Source of the DNA: Oceanobacillus jordanicus | GTDB lineage: Bacteria; Bacillota; Bacilli; Bacillales; Amphibacillaceae | Direction: 5' to 3' | NCBI RefSeq assembly: GCF_022095695.1 | Contig: NZ_JAIFZM010000015.1 | Coordinates: 18,690-82,689 of the forward strand | DNA length: 64,000 nucleotides | Shown here: piece after piece, positions 22,691 through 32,933 of the stretch | How the letters are laid out: every line of letters begins with the position of its first letter | Numbering within the stretch: position 1 is the stretch's first letter | Made by a program: the position numbers and the translations under genes | Notes under the pieces: model-generated | Databases searched by the model: none | The model's input: the letters and a program-made list of their open reading frames with translations, nothing else | Told to the model about the DNA's origin: nothing

Positions 22691-22860
22691 AACGACCACC
22701 TCTTCTGCTGTATCTTAACTAGTGCTTTGCTTTTACCCATATTCAAATTCGGTTATGAAATAATTTTACCATATAATAGAGAAGGTTAGTATACAAACCG
22801 GATGGTTAATAGAAATTTGCTCGATTGGACAATCGACCGAACCCGTTTATGAAAACATAG

Positions 22861-22893
22861 AAAAAGAGCAAGGAAATAGAAAATCCCTTGCCC
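22861..22893 (-). terminator. Terminator after ctpB
   Basis: The stem GGGCAAGG / CCTTGCTC (22866-22873 and 22886-22893, one G-T pair) has a 12-base loop, followed on the minus strand by TTTTTC. Confidence 0.8.
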
Positions 22894-22904
22894 TTCTTGG
22901 CTTA

Positions 22905-24356
22905 CTAGTATAGTTCTTCTAATGCTTTCTCTAACTGTTTGTCATCTTCGCCATTACGAATCTTATCAACAATTTGCGCTTCAATTAAGCCAGCAGTTTC
23001 TTCATCAACTTTTCCAGTCACATCTAACTCATTGTCTTCCTGGAAGTTATTTACTGCAGATTGTGTTTCTTCACTGAAATATCCATCTGTTCTTCCTGGT
23101 TCATAACCTAGTCCATCAAGCATAATTTGGACATTTTCAATTTTATCATCTGTCTGGTCGTACGCTAATGGGTCATCAATTTGAATCGGATTCGTGTAGA
23201 AATAGTCGGCTTGCTTTACTTCTACAGTAGGCTCTATCCCTTTTTCATGGACAGATTTTCCATCTGGAGATAGCCATTTATAGAACGTTAACTTAATAGA
23301 ACTTCCATCACCCATTGGCACTGCCTGTTGGACGGTACCTTTTCCAAAGCTTTTCTGTCCAACAATGTCATAGCCCATTTCTTTCATGGCTACAGCTAAA
23401 ATTTCTGATGCAGAAGCACTTCCTTCATCTATAACAACACTTATTGGGTAGTCTTTTTTCTCATCAAGTTCTGAGAAATAAGGTGTTTTCTTACCGTCCT
23501 TATCTTCAATTTGTAGATATGGCATATCCTTTGGAACAAACTCTTTGAGCATTTCCTCTACAGCTGTTAAGAGTCCACCCGGATTTCCTCGGACATCAAT
23601 AACCAACCCTTCTATCCCTTCCTCTTCAAGCGTTGTTAGCTGTTCTGAAAATTCTTGAGCAGTATGTTCAGAGAAGTTCGTTACTTCTAAAACTCCTGTT
23701 TTCTTTCCATCTATTTCTTTAATGCTGTTGTATACTGTTTCAAGTGGGATGGTGTCACGGACGATTGTCATATCGAAAGCTTCTGAGGCTCCAGGCCGTT
23801 GAATTTCCAAGACAACCTCTGAACCTTTCTCACCACGAATTTTAGCCACAGCTTCATTTAAATCTAGTCCTTCCACACTTTCCCCATCAACGCTTAGAAC
23901 TTGATCATTTGGACGCAGACCTGCTTTTTCAGCAGGAGAATCCTTTATGGGAGCTACAATGGTTACCATGTTATTTACCATGCTAACCTCAGCTCCAATT
24001 CCTTCAAACGAAGATTCAATCTGTTCATTAAACTGCGCCATCGTGTCTACATCCATATAGGAGCTGTATGGGTCTTCCAATGTGGATAACATACCCTGAA
24101 TGGCGCCTTCTACTAGCTGCTTATCCTCTACTTCTTCCAGATAGTTATCTTTAATCAGGGAAAAGGCTTGTTCGACCTTTCCTAACTCAGTACCGCTTAT
24201 TTGGTCTGAACTCGGGCTTGTCTCTTCACCCTGTTCGATACTTTCCTCACTATTGCCACCCTGATCTGCCAGTTGAACACCCATATAGGCACCTGCAAAT
24301 CCAAGAACGAGGGCTAAAAGAAGCAACAGGATAATATGTGATTTTTTCAAACTCAT
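22905..24356 (-). CDS. ctpB: C-terminal processing serine protease CtpB (S41)
   Basis: Secreted, membrane-tethered S41 protease of 483 residues. In B. subtilis CtpB cuts SpoIVFA in the intermembrane space and helps activate pro-SigmaK. The order is an N-terminal membrane helix (residues 7-27), a PDZ domain (about 115-195), and a protease core with catalytic Ser in DEGSASASEIL and catalytic Lys in GQKSFGKGTVQ. A peptidoglycan-binding repeat (VQIMLDGLGYEPGRTDGYFSEETQSAV) is at the C-terminus. It has its own terminator. Whether it is CtpB or the paralogue CtpA is decided by its position next to minJ and ftsEX. Confidence 0.9.
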   Translation of the reverse strand: MSLKKSHIILLLLLALVLGFAGAYMGVQLADQGGNSEESIEQGEETSPSSDQISGTELGKVEQAFSLIKDNYLEEVEDKQLVEGAIQGMLSTLEDPYSSYMDVDTMAQFNEQIESSFEGIGAEVSMVNNMVTIVAPIKDSPAEKAGLRPNDQVLSVDGESVEGLDLNEAVAKIRGEKGSEVVLEIQRPGASEAFDMTIVRDTIPLETVYNSIKEIDGKKTGVLEVTNFSEHTAQEFSEQLTTLEEEGIEGLVIDVRGNPGGLLTAVEEMLKEFVPKDMPYLQIEDKDGKKTPYFSELDEKKDYPISVVIDEGSASASEILAVAMKEMGYDIVGQKSFGKGTVQQAVPMGDGSSIKLTFYKWLSPDGKSVHEKGIEPTVEVKQADYFYTNPIQIDDPLAYDQTDDKIENVQIMLDGLGYEPGRTDGYFSEETQSAVNNFQEDNELDVTGKVDEETAGLIEAQIVDKIRNGEDDKQLEKALEELY

Positions 24357-24482
24357 TTTTCCACCTCGATAGTTATTTGTCTAATATACGTTACATCCTA
24401 TTGTACAAAAGCATACCATTATCTTCTACATATGACTATGGTTTTCTTCGACGTTTTATGAACCTCATTCACAAAATAGAAG

Positions 24483-24518
24483 AAAAAGACATCACACCAA
24501 GAGGGTGATGTCTTTTTA
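24483..24518. terminator. Bidirectional terminator after the M23 gene
   Basis: The stem GACATCAC / GTGATGTC (24488-24495 and 24505-24512) has T runs on both strands. It ends the ftsEX-M23 transcript. Confidence 0.88.
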
Positions 24519-24531
24519 TAATGTATGTTTA

Positions 24532-25962
24532 TTAGAAAAATTTCATTGGATTAACGGAATTACTTTTCGCTGCATTCCATCCACCCTCATGTACTTCAAA
24601 ATGTAGGTGGGGACCTGTAGAACCGCCTGAATTTCCAGTTTGTCCAATATTTTGTCCTTGTGATACGGTTTGACCTGCTGATACAGAAATACTGCTCAAA
24701 TGTGCATAAAGAGTAGTATAGGTTTTGCCGTTTAAATTATGGGTAATCATAATTGTATTACCATATCCACTCATCCAACCTGCACGAATAACAACACCGG
24801 TAGCTGCAGCTTTTAATGGTGTTCCAGTTGAAGCACCAATATCCATACCTGCATGCAATTTATCAATTCCATGAATTGGATGGTGTCTCATTCCATAGTC
24901 AGATGTTTTAGGACCAGCTGCTGGCCAGATGAACAACCCGCTACCACTTGACGGAGTGGATGAGGTGCTACCTGTACTAGAACTAGAGTTTGACGAAGAT
25001 GATGAGGCAGACGCAGTCTTTGAAGAAGATGCTTTTGCTTGTTCAGCCTGTCTCTTCTCTGCTTCTCTCTTTTCAGCTTCTTTTCTTGCTGCCTCTTCAC
25101 GTGCTAATTGCTCTAATTTACCTTTTTCTGATTCTGCTAGATTCTTAGCTTTTTCTACAGCTTCAGCCTGTGCTGCAAGAATTTGTTGCTCATCTTCAAG
25201 GCTAATTTTGTATTCTTCAAGATCCGTATACTCTTTTTCTAATTTGGCCATTAATGTTTTCTTTTGATCTTTTTGGTCAGCCAAATCATCTTTAAGAGCT
25301 ACAAGTTCTTCTTTTTGTCCTTCTAACGCAACTTTCTTTTTCTCAACTGATGCCTTACTTTCTTCTACTTCCGCCTTGTTAGCCTCAAGAGAATCTTTAT
25401 CAGCCTGTTGTTCCTCTAAAATGGTTTTATCTTGATCCATTATCGTATTAACTGCAGAACTTCGGTTGATAAAATCTCCAAAGCTTTTTGAACCTAGTAT
25501 AACTTCGATATATTTCATATCTCCGCCACTCTTTTGAATCGCGCGTAGACGTTTTTTAATAAGCTCGTCCCGCTCTTTAATTCGTTCTTTCAATACCTTT
25601 ATTTCTTCTTTTAATTCTATCATTCTATCTTCTAGCTTTTTAATTTCATCATTTGTTGATGTAATTTCTTGTTCCTTTGTTGCAATATCATTTTGTGTTT
25701 TGGTTAACTTGTCGTCAATTGATTTAATTTGAGTGTCAACTGTACTCTGTTCTTCTTCATTCTCGTTCATTTTGCCTTCTGTATCACTCTTATCACCTGA
25801 AATACTTCCTTGTTGCTCTTTTAATTCACTCTGTTCTTTTTCTAATTCGTTGATTTTGTTTTCAAGTCCATCAATTGATTCTGCTGAAGCTGTATTCCCA
25901 CTAAAGGAAATGCCGGTGACTGCCAGTGTTGTTGCAAGCATTAATGAAGCATACTTTTTCAT
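24532..25962 (-). CDS. Secreted coiled-coil M23 murein hydrolase (EnvC/PcsB-like)
   Basis: Peptidoglycan endopeptidase or hydrolase activator of 476 residues. A signal peptide ends near TASA-ES (residue 28). A long Glu/Lys/Gln-rich coiled coil covers about residues 30-270, including an alanine- and arginine-rich stretch. A Ser-rich linker (330-345) leads to a C-terminal LytM domain. The zinc ligands are visible in GMRHHPIHGIDKLHAGMDIG and in TGPHLHFEVHEGG, so it should be active. It is 52 bases downstream of ftsX in the same direction, typical of FtsEX-controlled hydrolases such as EnvC or PcsB. B. subtilis uses CwlO instead. Confidence 0.88.
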   Translation of the reverse strand: MKKYASLMLATTLAVTGISFSGNTASAESIDGLENKINELEKEQSELKEQQGSISGDKSDTEGKMNENEEEQSTVDTQIKSIDDKLTKTQNDIATKEQEITSTNDEIKKLEDRMIELKEEIKVLKERIKERDELIKKRLRAIQKSGGDMKYIEVILGSKSFGDFINRSSAVNTIMDQDKTILEEQQADKDSLEANKAEVEESKASVEKKKVALEGQKEELVALKDDLADQKDQKKTLMAKLEKEYTDLEEYKISLEDEQQILAAQAEAVEKAKNLAESEKGKLEQLAREEAARKEAEKREAEKRQAEQAKASSSKTASASSSSSNSSSSTGSTSSTPSSGSGLFIWPAAGPKTSDYGMRHHPIHGIDKLHAGMDIGASTGTPLKAAATGVVIRAGWMSGYGNTIMITHNLNGKTYTTLYAHLSSISVSAGQTVSQGQNIGQTGNSGGSTGPHLHFEVHEGGWNAAKSNSVNPMKFF

Positions 25963-26014
25963 TGTTTTGCTTTCCCCTTCCCTCTGTACAATAATGGTAT
26001 TTTTTAAAATCGAG

Positions 26015-26908
26015 CTAGACTTTTAGGAATTTACGTACACTCATCACACTGCCCCATATTCCAATAAAAGCGCCGATTCCCAGGATAATCAAGGAAAGCT
26101 GCCATGCGAATGGATTAAATGGTAATATTTCTACAAAGCTGTATGAGATACGTTCACTTACATTGTTCGCCAGATAGTAATAGCCTGTAAGGATTACTCC
26201 TATTGGGATGATAGATCCTAATATACCAAGCATTAACCCCTCAATAATGAACGGCCATCTGATAAATCCATTTGTTGCTCCAACGAGTTTCATAATACCA
26301 ATTTCTCTACTACGTGCCATAATTGTAATTTTAATTGTATTTGAGATTAGGAATATTGCTGTAAATACTAGTCCGATGATTAAAGCCAATCCAATATTTC
26401 TTGCGTATTCAGTAAAGGTAAATAATCTTTCAACTACGCCTTTACCATAACTCACTTCTTGTACCCCTTCGAGATCACTTATTTGATTTGCAACATCTAT
26501 AGTGTCTTCTGGGTCAGCTGTTTTGACGACATAGACGTGGTTTAGAGGGTTATCCTGTTCAAATAATTCCCAGGACCGTCCTTCATCTCCCATGCTTTCA
26601 ATAAGGTTTGCGAGTTCATCATCTTTTGATGAAAAGACGACCGTCTGTACACCATTAATCTGTTCTATCTCATTGCCTAGTTCTGTGATTTCTTCTTCAT
26701 TTAATGTCAAGTCAATCAATGTACTGATTTCTACGTCTTCTTCTATGTTATCTGCCATTTGATTCAGGTTTAACATGAGTGCCAGGAATGCTCCAACTAA
26801 AATTAACGTTGTGGTAACAGCCCCTACGGATGCCACCGTCATCCAACCGTTTCGGGCTATATTTTTGAAACCTTCCCGTAGATGTCGCATTATTGTTTTA
26901 AATTTCAT
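26015..26908 (-). CDS. ftsX: Cell division permease-like protein FtsX
   Basis: Membrane subunit of FtsEX, which transmits ATP hydrolysis across the membrane to switch on a wall hydrolase. The 297 residues contain one N-terminal helix, an extracellular domain (about residues 45-160), and three further helices near 175-205, 225-250 and 265-285. The start ATG at 26908 has GAGGTGA eight bases upstream and overlaps the last 11 bases of ftsE. The open frame runs further upstream inside ftsE, but without support. It is co-transcribed with ftsE and the M23 gene. Confidence 0.96.
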   Translation of the reverse strand: MKFKTIMRHLREGFKNIARNGWMTVASVGAVTTTLILVGAFLALMLNLNQMADNIEEDVEISTLIDLTLNEEEITELGNEIEQINGVQTVVFSSKDDELANLIESMGDEGRSWELFEQDNPLNHVYVVKTADPEDTIDVANQISDLEGVQEVSYGKGVVERLFTFTEYARNIGLALIIGLVFTAIFLISNTIKITIMARSREIGIMKLVGATNGFIRWPFIIEGLMLGILGSIIPIGVILTGYYYLANNVSERISYSFVEILPFNPFAWQLSLIILGIGAFIGIWGSVMSVRKFLKV

Positions 26909-27584
26909 AGCCGTAGTCACCTCGGTGTTCGTCTCGTGCAATTAAGCCATCCTCGATTGCAATGACACGTTTCTTGATTGTGTTTACAATTTCTTTGCTG
27001 TGGGTCGCCATTAGAATGGTTGTGCCTCTAGCATTAATCTCTTCAAAGGTCTTCATAATCCCCCAAGAAGTATCCGGATCCAAGTTACCTGTAGGCTCAT
27101 CTGCGATAACAATCTTAGGATTGTTGACTATTGCCCGGGCAATAGATACTCGCTGTTGTTCTCCCCCTGATAGCTCATCCGGAATAAATCTTGCTTTATT
27201 CTTTAATCCTACAAGATCTAATACATCCATAACACGGGTGCGAATTTTACGTGGAGATTCCTCAATAACTTCTAAAGCAAACGCTATATTTTCATAGACT
27301 GTTAGTTTAGGAAGCAATTTAAAGTCCTGAAAGATTACGCCTATATCCCGTCTTAAGAGTGGGATTCTCTTTTCTTTAATGTCGCCTATATTGATGTCAT
27401 TAATTAGAATGCTACCTTTGGTCGGTTTTACTTCTCGGTAAATCAATTTAATAAATGTAGATTTCCCGGCACCACTTGGACCGACAATATAGACAAACTC
27501 ACCCTGCTTTATATCAATACTAATACCATTTAGTGCAGTAACACCATTGGCATATGTCTTATATACATCGTTCATTAATATCAT
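26898..27584 (-). CDS. ftsE: Cell division ATP-binding protein FtsE
   Basis: Cytoplasmic ABC ATPase partner of FtsX, 228 residues, the same length as in B. subtilis. Walker [10 protein letters not shown] near residue 36, the Q-loop at [18 protein letters not shown], signature [14 protein letters not shown] and Walker [14 protein letters not shown] are intact. The frame is open to 27698, but AAAGGTGAT lies just before the ATG at 27584, which also matches the conserved N-terminus. It is first in ftsE-ftsX-M23. Confidence 0.97.
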   Translation of the reverse strand: MILMNDVYKTYANGVTALNGISIDIKQGEFVYIVGPSGAGKSTFIKLIYREVKPTKGSILINDINIGDIKEKRIPLLRRDIGVIFQDFKLLPKLTVYENIAFALEVIEESPRKIRTRVMDVLDLVGLKNKARFIPDELSGGEQQRVSIARAIVNNPKIVIADEPTGNLDPDTSWGIMKTFEEINARGTTILMATHSKEIVNTIKKRVIAIEDGLIARDEHRGDYGYEI

Positions 27585-27858
27585 ATAATCACCTTTGCTT
27601 TTTTGGTTAACTTCTACTTGGCTGTGTTCTAGCCCATTAATAATTTTCGTTCGGAGTTTATGTACGCAATACTTACCTAGTATAACATCTTTCGCCACGA
27701 TTTTTAGACATAAAATTATTACATTTGTATTTCAATGTTACACGCATGGTATTAATTGTCAGTAGTTGTAGGAACATGTATTTTACCCGCTCTATTACAA
27801 GTAATATTCGATTAAATAAATGCTTTTTTGACGTTTGTTACATATATTTTTCTGAACA

Positions 27859-27896
27859 TAAAAAAAGGCCTAACGCTTAGTAAGCATTTAGACCTT
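27859..27896 (-). terminator. Terminator after cccB
   Basis: An imperfect stem built from AGG, CTAA and GCTT with their complements (27866-27895) carries two mismatches and is followed on the minus strand by seven T. The rest of the 27585-27902 spacer carries no gene. Confidence 0.65.
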
Positions 27897-27902
27897 TATC
27901 CT

Positions 27903-28274
27903 TTATTTCTTTTCAGCTAACCAATTTGCCAGAAGCTCAACATCGTCTCCGCTTGCTTGTCCAGCAGGCATTGAACCTTGTCCATTTTTAATAATATCTG
28001 CAATTTCATCTGCCGAATGCTTTGATCCTACATTGGTTAAAGCAGGACCTACTCCACCAGATAAATCGGCTCCGTGACAGCTAGAACAGTTGCTCTGGAA
28101 AGCTTCTTCTGCAGCTGCAGTATCAACGGTGCCACCTTCACTTTCTTCACCTTGATTGGCACCTTCTTCTGTTGCCCCATCTTCTGCTGGTTCTTCTGAA
28201 GAATCATCTCCACCACCACAGGCTCCTAATACAAGGGCAGATCCAAATAGTACGGTAAATAACCATTTTTTCAT
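27903..28274 (-). CDS. cccB: Cytochrome c-551 lipoprotein CccB
   Basis: Small membrane-anchored electron carrier of 123 residues. The lipoprotein signal (LVLGAC, Cys at residue 19) is followed by an acidic linker (residues 25-50). The single haem site CSSCH and an axial Met in GSMPAG follow. The product therefore needs Lgt, encoded at 9602. Position next to prfB and ftsEX corresponds to cccB of B. subtilis. Confidence 0.93.
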   Translation of the reverse strand: MKKWLFTVLFGSALVLGACGGGDDSSEEPAEDGATEEGANQGEESEGGTVDTAAAEEAFQSNCSSCHGADLSGGVGPALTNVGSKHSADEIADIIKNGQGSMPAGQASGDDVELLANWLAEKK

Positions 28275-28491
28275 AGCATAGTTACCCCCTTATAAACTTA
28301 ATTTTACGTTTCAAGGGTTATTATATCCTATTTGCTGTTTTTAAAACCGCTTATTACAGATCCATCCACCAATCCTCATAGAAAAATATGGTTAGAGAAC
28401 CAACTATGATAAGGCTATTTCAATTTGTAACAAATTTATGACAAAAGCTTAGTACAAGTATACACTAGGCTAAGGCAAGTAAACTCCTCGC

Positions 28492-29593
28492 CTAACCCAT
28501 CTGGGAACGTAGGTATGCATCAATAAATGGATCGATTTCGCCATCCATAACCGCCTGCGTATTCCCCATTTCGGTATTTGTACGATGATCTTTTACCATA
28601 GAGTATGGGTGGAACACATAAGATCGAATCTGACTTCCCCAACCAATTTCTTTCTGTTCACCACGAATTTCAGCTAGTTCTTGTTGTTGCTTTTCAATTT
28701 CCAGTTGATACAATTTAGACTTTAACATCTTCATTGCAGCTTCCCTATTTTTAATTTGCGACCGCTCATTTTGACAGGTGACGATAACATTTGTAGGGAC
28801 ATGTGTAATACGAACAGCCGAGTCTGTCGTGTTAACATGCTGGCCACCTGCACCACTTGCTCTGTACGTGTCCACCTTAAGATCTTCTGTTCTAATATCG
28901 ATATCCACGTCATCTGACATTTCTGGCATAATATCACAGGAAGCAAAAGAAGTATGTCGTCGACCAGAAGAATCAAATGGTGATATTCTAACAAGTCGAT
29001 GAACCCCTTTTTCTGCCTTCAAATAACCGTAGGCATTATGGCCTTTAATTAGAAGGGTAACACTTTTAACACCAGCTTCTTCTCCCGCAAGATAATCGAG
29101 CATTTCCACTTTGAAATCTTTTGCTTCGGCCCAGCGTTGGTACATTCGCAACAGCATACTTGCCCAATCCTGTGATTCTGTTCCCCCTGCACCTGGATGC
29201 AACTCTAAAATAGCATTGTTTGCGTCATATGGCTCACTTAAAAGCATTAACAATTCAAACTCATTTATATCGGAGATAATTTCTGTCATCTCTCCTGATA
29301 ACTCCTGAAAAAGCTCTTGATCATTTTCCTCTTTTACAAGCTCATACGATACTTCCAGATTCTCAATTCTTTCCTCTAATGCTTCAAAGTTTTCCGAATA
29401 GCTTTTCAATCCATTTACTTCGTTTATTACTTTTTGAGCAGTTTCCTGATCATTCCAAAATCCTGGATCAGCCATTTCTAGTTCAAGCTCTTGGATACGT
29501 GCCTTTTTATTATCTAGGTCAAAGAGACCCCCTAAAGTTCTCTATTCGGGTATTTAATTTATCTAATTCATTTCTTATTTCCGCTAATTCCAT
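28492..29593 (-). CDS. prfB: Peptide chain release factor 2, with programmed +1 frameshift
   Basis: Recognises UGA and UAA stop codons and triggers peptide release. The gene is in two frames. The ATG at 29593 opens 24 codons ending CTT (29522-29524), followed by an in-frame TGA (29519-29521). Skipping one base continues at GAC (29518-29520) for 342 codons to 28492, giving 366 residues. AGGGGG (29528-29533) sits three bases before the shift codon, as in the classic autoregulated prfB. The GGQ motif is in [18 protein letters not shown], and an SPF-type anticodon-like motif is present in [16 protein letters not shown]. Confidence 0.97.
29518..29533 (-). promoter_or_regulatory. prfB frameshift site
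   Basis: On the minus strand it reads AGGGGG TCT CTT TGA C, a Shine-Dalgarno-like stimulator, slippery CTT and in-frame UGA. It works as a sensor: low RF2 lets the ribosome slip +1 and make more RF2. Confidence 0.95.
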
Positions 29594-29620
29594 GTTCTTC
29601 ACCTCTGTTAGTAATATGTA

Positions 29621-29654
29621 GGAAAACACTCCCTATACAAAGAGAGTGTTTTCC
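29621..29654. other. Perfect hairpin between secA and prfB
   Basis: The 11-bp arms GGAAAACACTC / GAGTGTTTTCC (29621-29631 and 29644-29654) have a 12-base loop. There is no T run on the minus strand, so it may stabilise the secA 3' end rather than terminate fully. Confidence 0.6.
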
Positions 29655-29657
29655 GTT

Positions 29658-32174
29658 TTAACTTCCGTGGCAATTTTTATATTTTTTCCCGCTTCCACAT
29701 GGACAAGGATCATTTCTTCCTACATCCTGTTTTTTTATAAATGGTTTACGGCTTTTCTTTTTCTCCTCTTGGTTTCCGGAGACAGCTTGCGTATTCTTGA
29801 CAACTTCTTGGCGTTGTAAGTTATCTCTAATCTGTGCTTTCATAATATATTTCGCAACTTCTTCTTCAATGTTCTCAATCATGACCTCAAACATGGCGAA
29901 CCCTTCAAGCTGATACTCGCGAAGTGGATCATTTTGTCCGTATGCCCGTAAGTGAATTCCTTGACGAAGCTGATCCATTTGGTCAATGTGATCGGTCCAC
30001 TTAGTATCAACGGTACGCAGAAGAATTACTTTTTCGAATTCACGCATTTGCTCTTCTGTTAATTCTTCTTCTTTTTCATCATAGCGGCTACGGACTTTAT
30101 CCATAATTATTGCGTTTATCTCTTCTGGTTCTTTTCCACTTAAATCATTTTCTGTGATATCTTCTGGTGGAAGAAGGTTACCTTCCACAAATTCAACGAT
30201 GGATTTTAAATCCCACTTATCTTCATCATCGTCCTGTGTATGTGTCGCAACGACGCGATCCAATGTAGAAACAATCATTTTTTCAATGATGTCACGTAAT
30301 TCTTTGCCGTCTGACTCAATCACATCAAAACGCTGTTTATAAATGATTTCGCGTTGTTCACGTAGCACATCATCATAAGAAAGGACTGTTTTCCGTGCGT
30401 CAAAGTTATTTCCTTCAACCCGCTTCTGCGCTGATTCAACTGCACGGGATACCATCTTACTTTCGATCGGCTGGCTATCATCCATACCAAGGCGCTCCAT
30501 CATGGATTTTAAGTTATCAGAGCCGAAGCGACGCATTAATTCATCTTCCATAGAAAGATAAAATTGCGACATACCTGGATCACCTTGACGACCTGAACGT
30601 CCACGAAGCTGGTTATCAATACGTCTTGATTCATGACGCTCCGTACCAACTACAGCTAGTCCACCTATCTCTTTAACACCGTCACCCAGTTTAATATCTG
30701 TACCACGGCCAGCCATGTTGGTGGCGATTGTAACAGCACCTTTTTGACCAGCATTTTCAATGATTTCGGCCTCTCTAAAGTGGTTCTTCGCGTTTAACAC
30801 ATTATGGCGAACTCCAGCCCTTTTCAGCATTTGGGAGATTAATTCAGATGTCTCTACAGCAACCGTACCCACAAGGACAGGCTGACCTGTCTCATGTTTT
30901 TCTTTGATTGACTCTACTACAGCCTGGAATTTACCTTCCATCGACTTATAAATCAGATCAGCACGATCATCTCGCACTATTTCTCTATTGGTTGGGATCG
31001 CAATAACATCCATATTGTAGATGTTTCTAAATTCTTCTTCCTCGGTTTTAGCTGTTCCTGTCATACCAGACAACTTATTATACATCCGGAAGAAGTTTTG
31101 GAACGTAATCGAAGCGAGCGTCATGCTTTCATTCTGAATTTGAAGCCCTTCTTTAGCTTCAATCGCTTGGTGTAAGCCATCACTATAACGGCGTCCTTTC
31201 ATAAGGCGTCCGGTAAACTGATCGACAATCACCACTTCATCTTCTTGCACCACATAATCTGCATCACGGTGCATCGATACATGTGCCTTTAGTGCTTGGT
31301 TTATATGATGTGTTAAGGATACATTGTCAAGGTCATATAAATTCTCAATGTTGAAATACTTTTCAGCTTTTGTAATACCGTCTTCTGTAAGTTGTACACC
31401 TTTAGTTTTTTCATCATACGTATAATCGGTTTCTTTAGTTAGGTTACTAACAAAGCCATCTGCCCGCTGATAAAGGGAGGCTGATTTTTTTGAAGAACCA
31501 GATATGATAAGTGGTGTTCTTGCTTCATCAATTAAAATCGAGTCCACTTCATCAATAATGGCGAAATTCAATGGGCGCTGAACCATTTGTTCTTTGTAAA
31601 GGACCATGTTATCACGTAAATAATCGAAGCCAAACTCATTGTTTGTTCCATACGTTATATCGCTGTAATATGCTTCACGCTTTTGCTCTTTTGTTAGCCC
31701 ATTACCATTAAGGCCCACAGTCAATCCTAGAAATGAATAAAGTTCACCCATTTCTTTCGCATCACGGTCTGCTAAGTATTCGTTGACCGTAATAATATGA
31801 ACGCCTTTACCGGATATTGCATTGAGATATGCAGGCATGGTAGAGGCAAGGGTTTTCCCTTCCCCTGTTTTCATTTCTGAAATATTTCCCTCATGCAAGG
31901 TCATCGCGCCCATTAGCTGTGTCTGGAAAGGACGCATTCCAAGAACGCGTTTTGCACCTTCTCGTACTACTGCATAAGCTTCAACCAATAAATCATCAAG
32001 CGTTTCCCCTTGTTCAAAACGCTTTTTAAATTCTTCTGTTTTTAATTTTAGACCGTCATCAGTCAATTTTTCTATTTCAGGCTCCATAGCCTCTATTTGA
32101 TCTACTTTTTTTTGTAATCGATTAATTTGTTTTTGGTTACCATCACCAAAAATCTTCTTAATTAATCCAGCCAT
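29658..32174 (-). CDS. secA: Preprotein translocase ATPase SecA
   Basis: Motor that drives unfolded preproteins through SecYEG. The 838 residues match the family. Walker A MKTGEGKT follows [21 protein letters not shown] near residue 100, Walker B is in [23 protein letters not shown], and helicase motif VI is [13 protein letters not shown]. The C-terminal zinc site [13 protein letters not shown], which binds SecB-like partners and phospholipid, is intact. A GAGGAG site precedes the ATG. It supplies export for TasA, TapA and the LPNTS protein of this window. Confidence 0.99.
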   Translation of the reverse strand: MAGLIKKIFGDGNQKQINRLQKKVDQIEAMEPEIEKLTDDGLKLKTEEFKKRFEQGETLDDLLVEAYAVVREGAKRVLGMRPFQTQLMGAMTLHEGNISEMKTGEGKTLASTMPAYLNAISGKGVHIITVNEYLADRDAKEMGELYSFLGLTVGLNGNGLTKEQKREAYYSDITYGTNNEFGFDYLRDNMVLYKEQMVQRPLNFAIIDEVDSILIDEARTPLIISGSSKKSASLYQRADGFVSNLTKETDYTYDEKTKGVQLTEDGITKAEKYFNIENLYDLDNVSLTHHINQALKAHVSMHRDADYVVQEDEVVIVDQFTGRLMKGRRYSDGLHQAIEAKEGLQIQNESMTLASITFQNFFRMYNKLSGMTGTAKTEEEEFRNIYNMDVIAIPTNREIVRDDRADLIYKSMEGKFQAVVESIKEKHETGQPVLVGTVAVETSELISQMLKRAGVRHNVLNAKNHFREAEIIENAGQKGAVTIATNMAGRGTDIKLGDGVKEIGGLAVVGTERHESRRIDNQLRGRSGRQGDPGMSQFYLSMEDELMRRFGSDNLKSMMERLGMDDSQPIESKMVSRAVESAQKRVEGNNFDARKTVLSYDDVLREQREIIYKQRFDVIESDGKELRDIIEKMIVSTLDRVVATHTQDDDEDKWDLKSIVEFVEGNLLPPEDITENDLSGKEPEEINAIIMDKVRSRYDEKEEELTEEQMREFEKVILLRTVDTKWTDHIDQMDQLRQGIHLRAYGQNDPLREYQLEGFAMFEVMIENIEEEVAKYIMKAQIRDNLQRQEVVKNTQAVSGNQEEKKKSRKPFIKKQDVGRNDPCPCGSGKKYKNCHGS

Positions 32175-32331
32175 AGTAAACGCTCCTCAATTTCAACATT
32201 TCATTTGAAAAATAGTATATAGTCCACAATTAATAATAACACTATATAAAGAAAGATGACAACTGCTTGCCCAACTGATATACGCATGGTTCTCGAAAAA
32301 TGTGATTCGTTAAGTTGAGAGTTAGTCATGA

Positions 32332-32406
32332 TATAAAGTGAAACTTCAATCAGTGGGGGTTTTCATTCTGAAGTGGGAGTCTTACGGACGGTTGCACCGG
32401 GATAAA
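32332..32406 (-). repeat. Dispersed intergenic repeat, family 1, copy B (short form)
   Basis: On the minus strand it begins TTATCCCGGTGCAACCGTCC and ends CACTTTATA, like copies A, C and D. A CCCACTTCA / TGAAGTGGG-type pair and CCCCCACTGATT mark the internal structure. It lies between secA and a small gene. Confidence 0.7.
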
Positions 32407-32407
32407 A

Positions 32408-32442
32408 ATGAAAAGAGCAGCCCGGGGATGAACTGCTCTTTG
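32408..32442 (-). terminator. Terminator after the 51-aa gene
   Basis: The stem AAGAGCAG / CTGCTCTT (32413-32420 and 32433-32440) has a 12-base loop, followed on the minus strand by TTCATTTTT. Confidence 0.75.
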
Positions 32443-32497
32443 CTTTGAGGGATGTTGAGGTTACGTTGTTGGAAGGCAACTTATCTTGCGTGGAGAT

Positions 32498-32653
32498 TTA
32501 GGATGTTCCAGTTAATGAATCTTGCCTGGCAGATATGTCTGTTACTCTTCGATTAGTTGCTGCAATAATTTCTACCAGCTGCGTGATCGTCTCTTCTTGT
32601 TGTTGTACTTTTTTTGATAATGTCACTAATAATCTTCGTTCTTTTTCACTCAT
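32498..32653 (-). CDS. Small 51-residue helical protein, function unknown
   Basis: A short gene between secA and hpf. The ATG at 32651-32653 follows a very strong ribosome site (AGGAGGTG, 5 bases). The 51 residues start MSEKERRLLV, are rich in Gln, Glu, Thr and Ile, and should form one amphipathic or coiled-coil helix (KKVQQQEETITQLVEII) with a short polar tail. No signal peptide or cysteine is seen. Its own terminator follows. Three perfect Spo0A boxes lie 86-207 bases upstream, suggesting control by sporulation or stationary-phase signals. I do not recognise the family. Confidence 0.7.
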   Translation of the reverse strand: MSEKERRLLVTLSKKVQQQEETITQLVEIIAATNRRVTDISARQDSLTGTS

Positions 32654-32738
32654 ATCACACCTCCTGGTTCCATTGGCTCATTTATATCATGTAATAGGAC
32701 TTTTTGGCTAATACCCATTTTCCTGTTTCGGGTATCCA

Positions 32739-32860
32739 TTCGACAAAAATAAAGCTAGAAATAACGTTATTCGACACGTATTCTGGACAAACAAGGCACT
32801 TTTTGAAGAAAACCCTTATCTAAAATTAAATTTCGGTAAACCGATCTACATTTTTCGACA
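32739..32860 (-). promoter_or_regulatory. Three Spo0A boxes upstream of the 51-aa gene
   Basis: TGTCGAA, the consensus 0A box, occurs three times on the minus strand, at 32739-32745, 32770-32776 and 32854-32860. Downstream, toward the gene, lies an ATACCC / GGGTAT inverted repeat (32711-32735) and an AT-rich TATAAA that may be the -10. The 32654-32878 stretch holds no other gene. Confidence 0.55.
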
Positions 32861-32878
32861 TCTATGTTGAAGGAATGT

Positions 32879-32919
32879 AAAAAAGGCGACCCCGTCACTT
32901 GTCAGGGGTCGCCTTCGTT
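32879..32919. terminator. Bidirectional terminator after hpf
   Basis: The 9-bp perfect stem GGCGACCCC / GGGGTCGCC (32885-32893 and 32905-32913) has an A run on one side and a T run on the other. Confidence 0.92.
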
Positions 32920-32933
32920 TTTAATTTATATTT

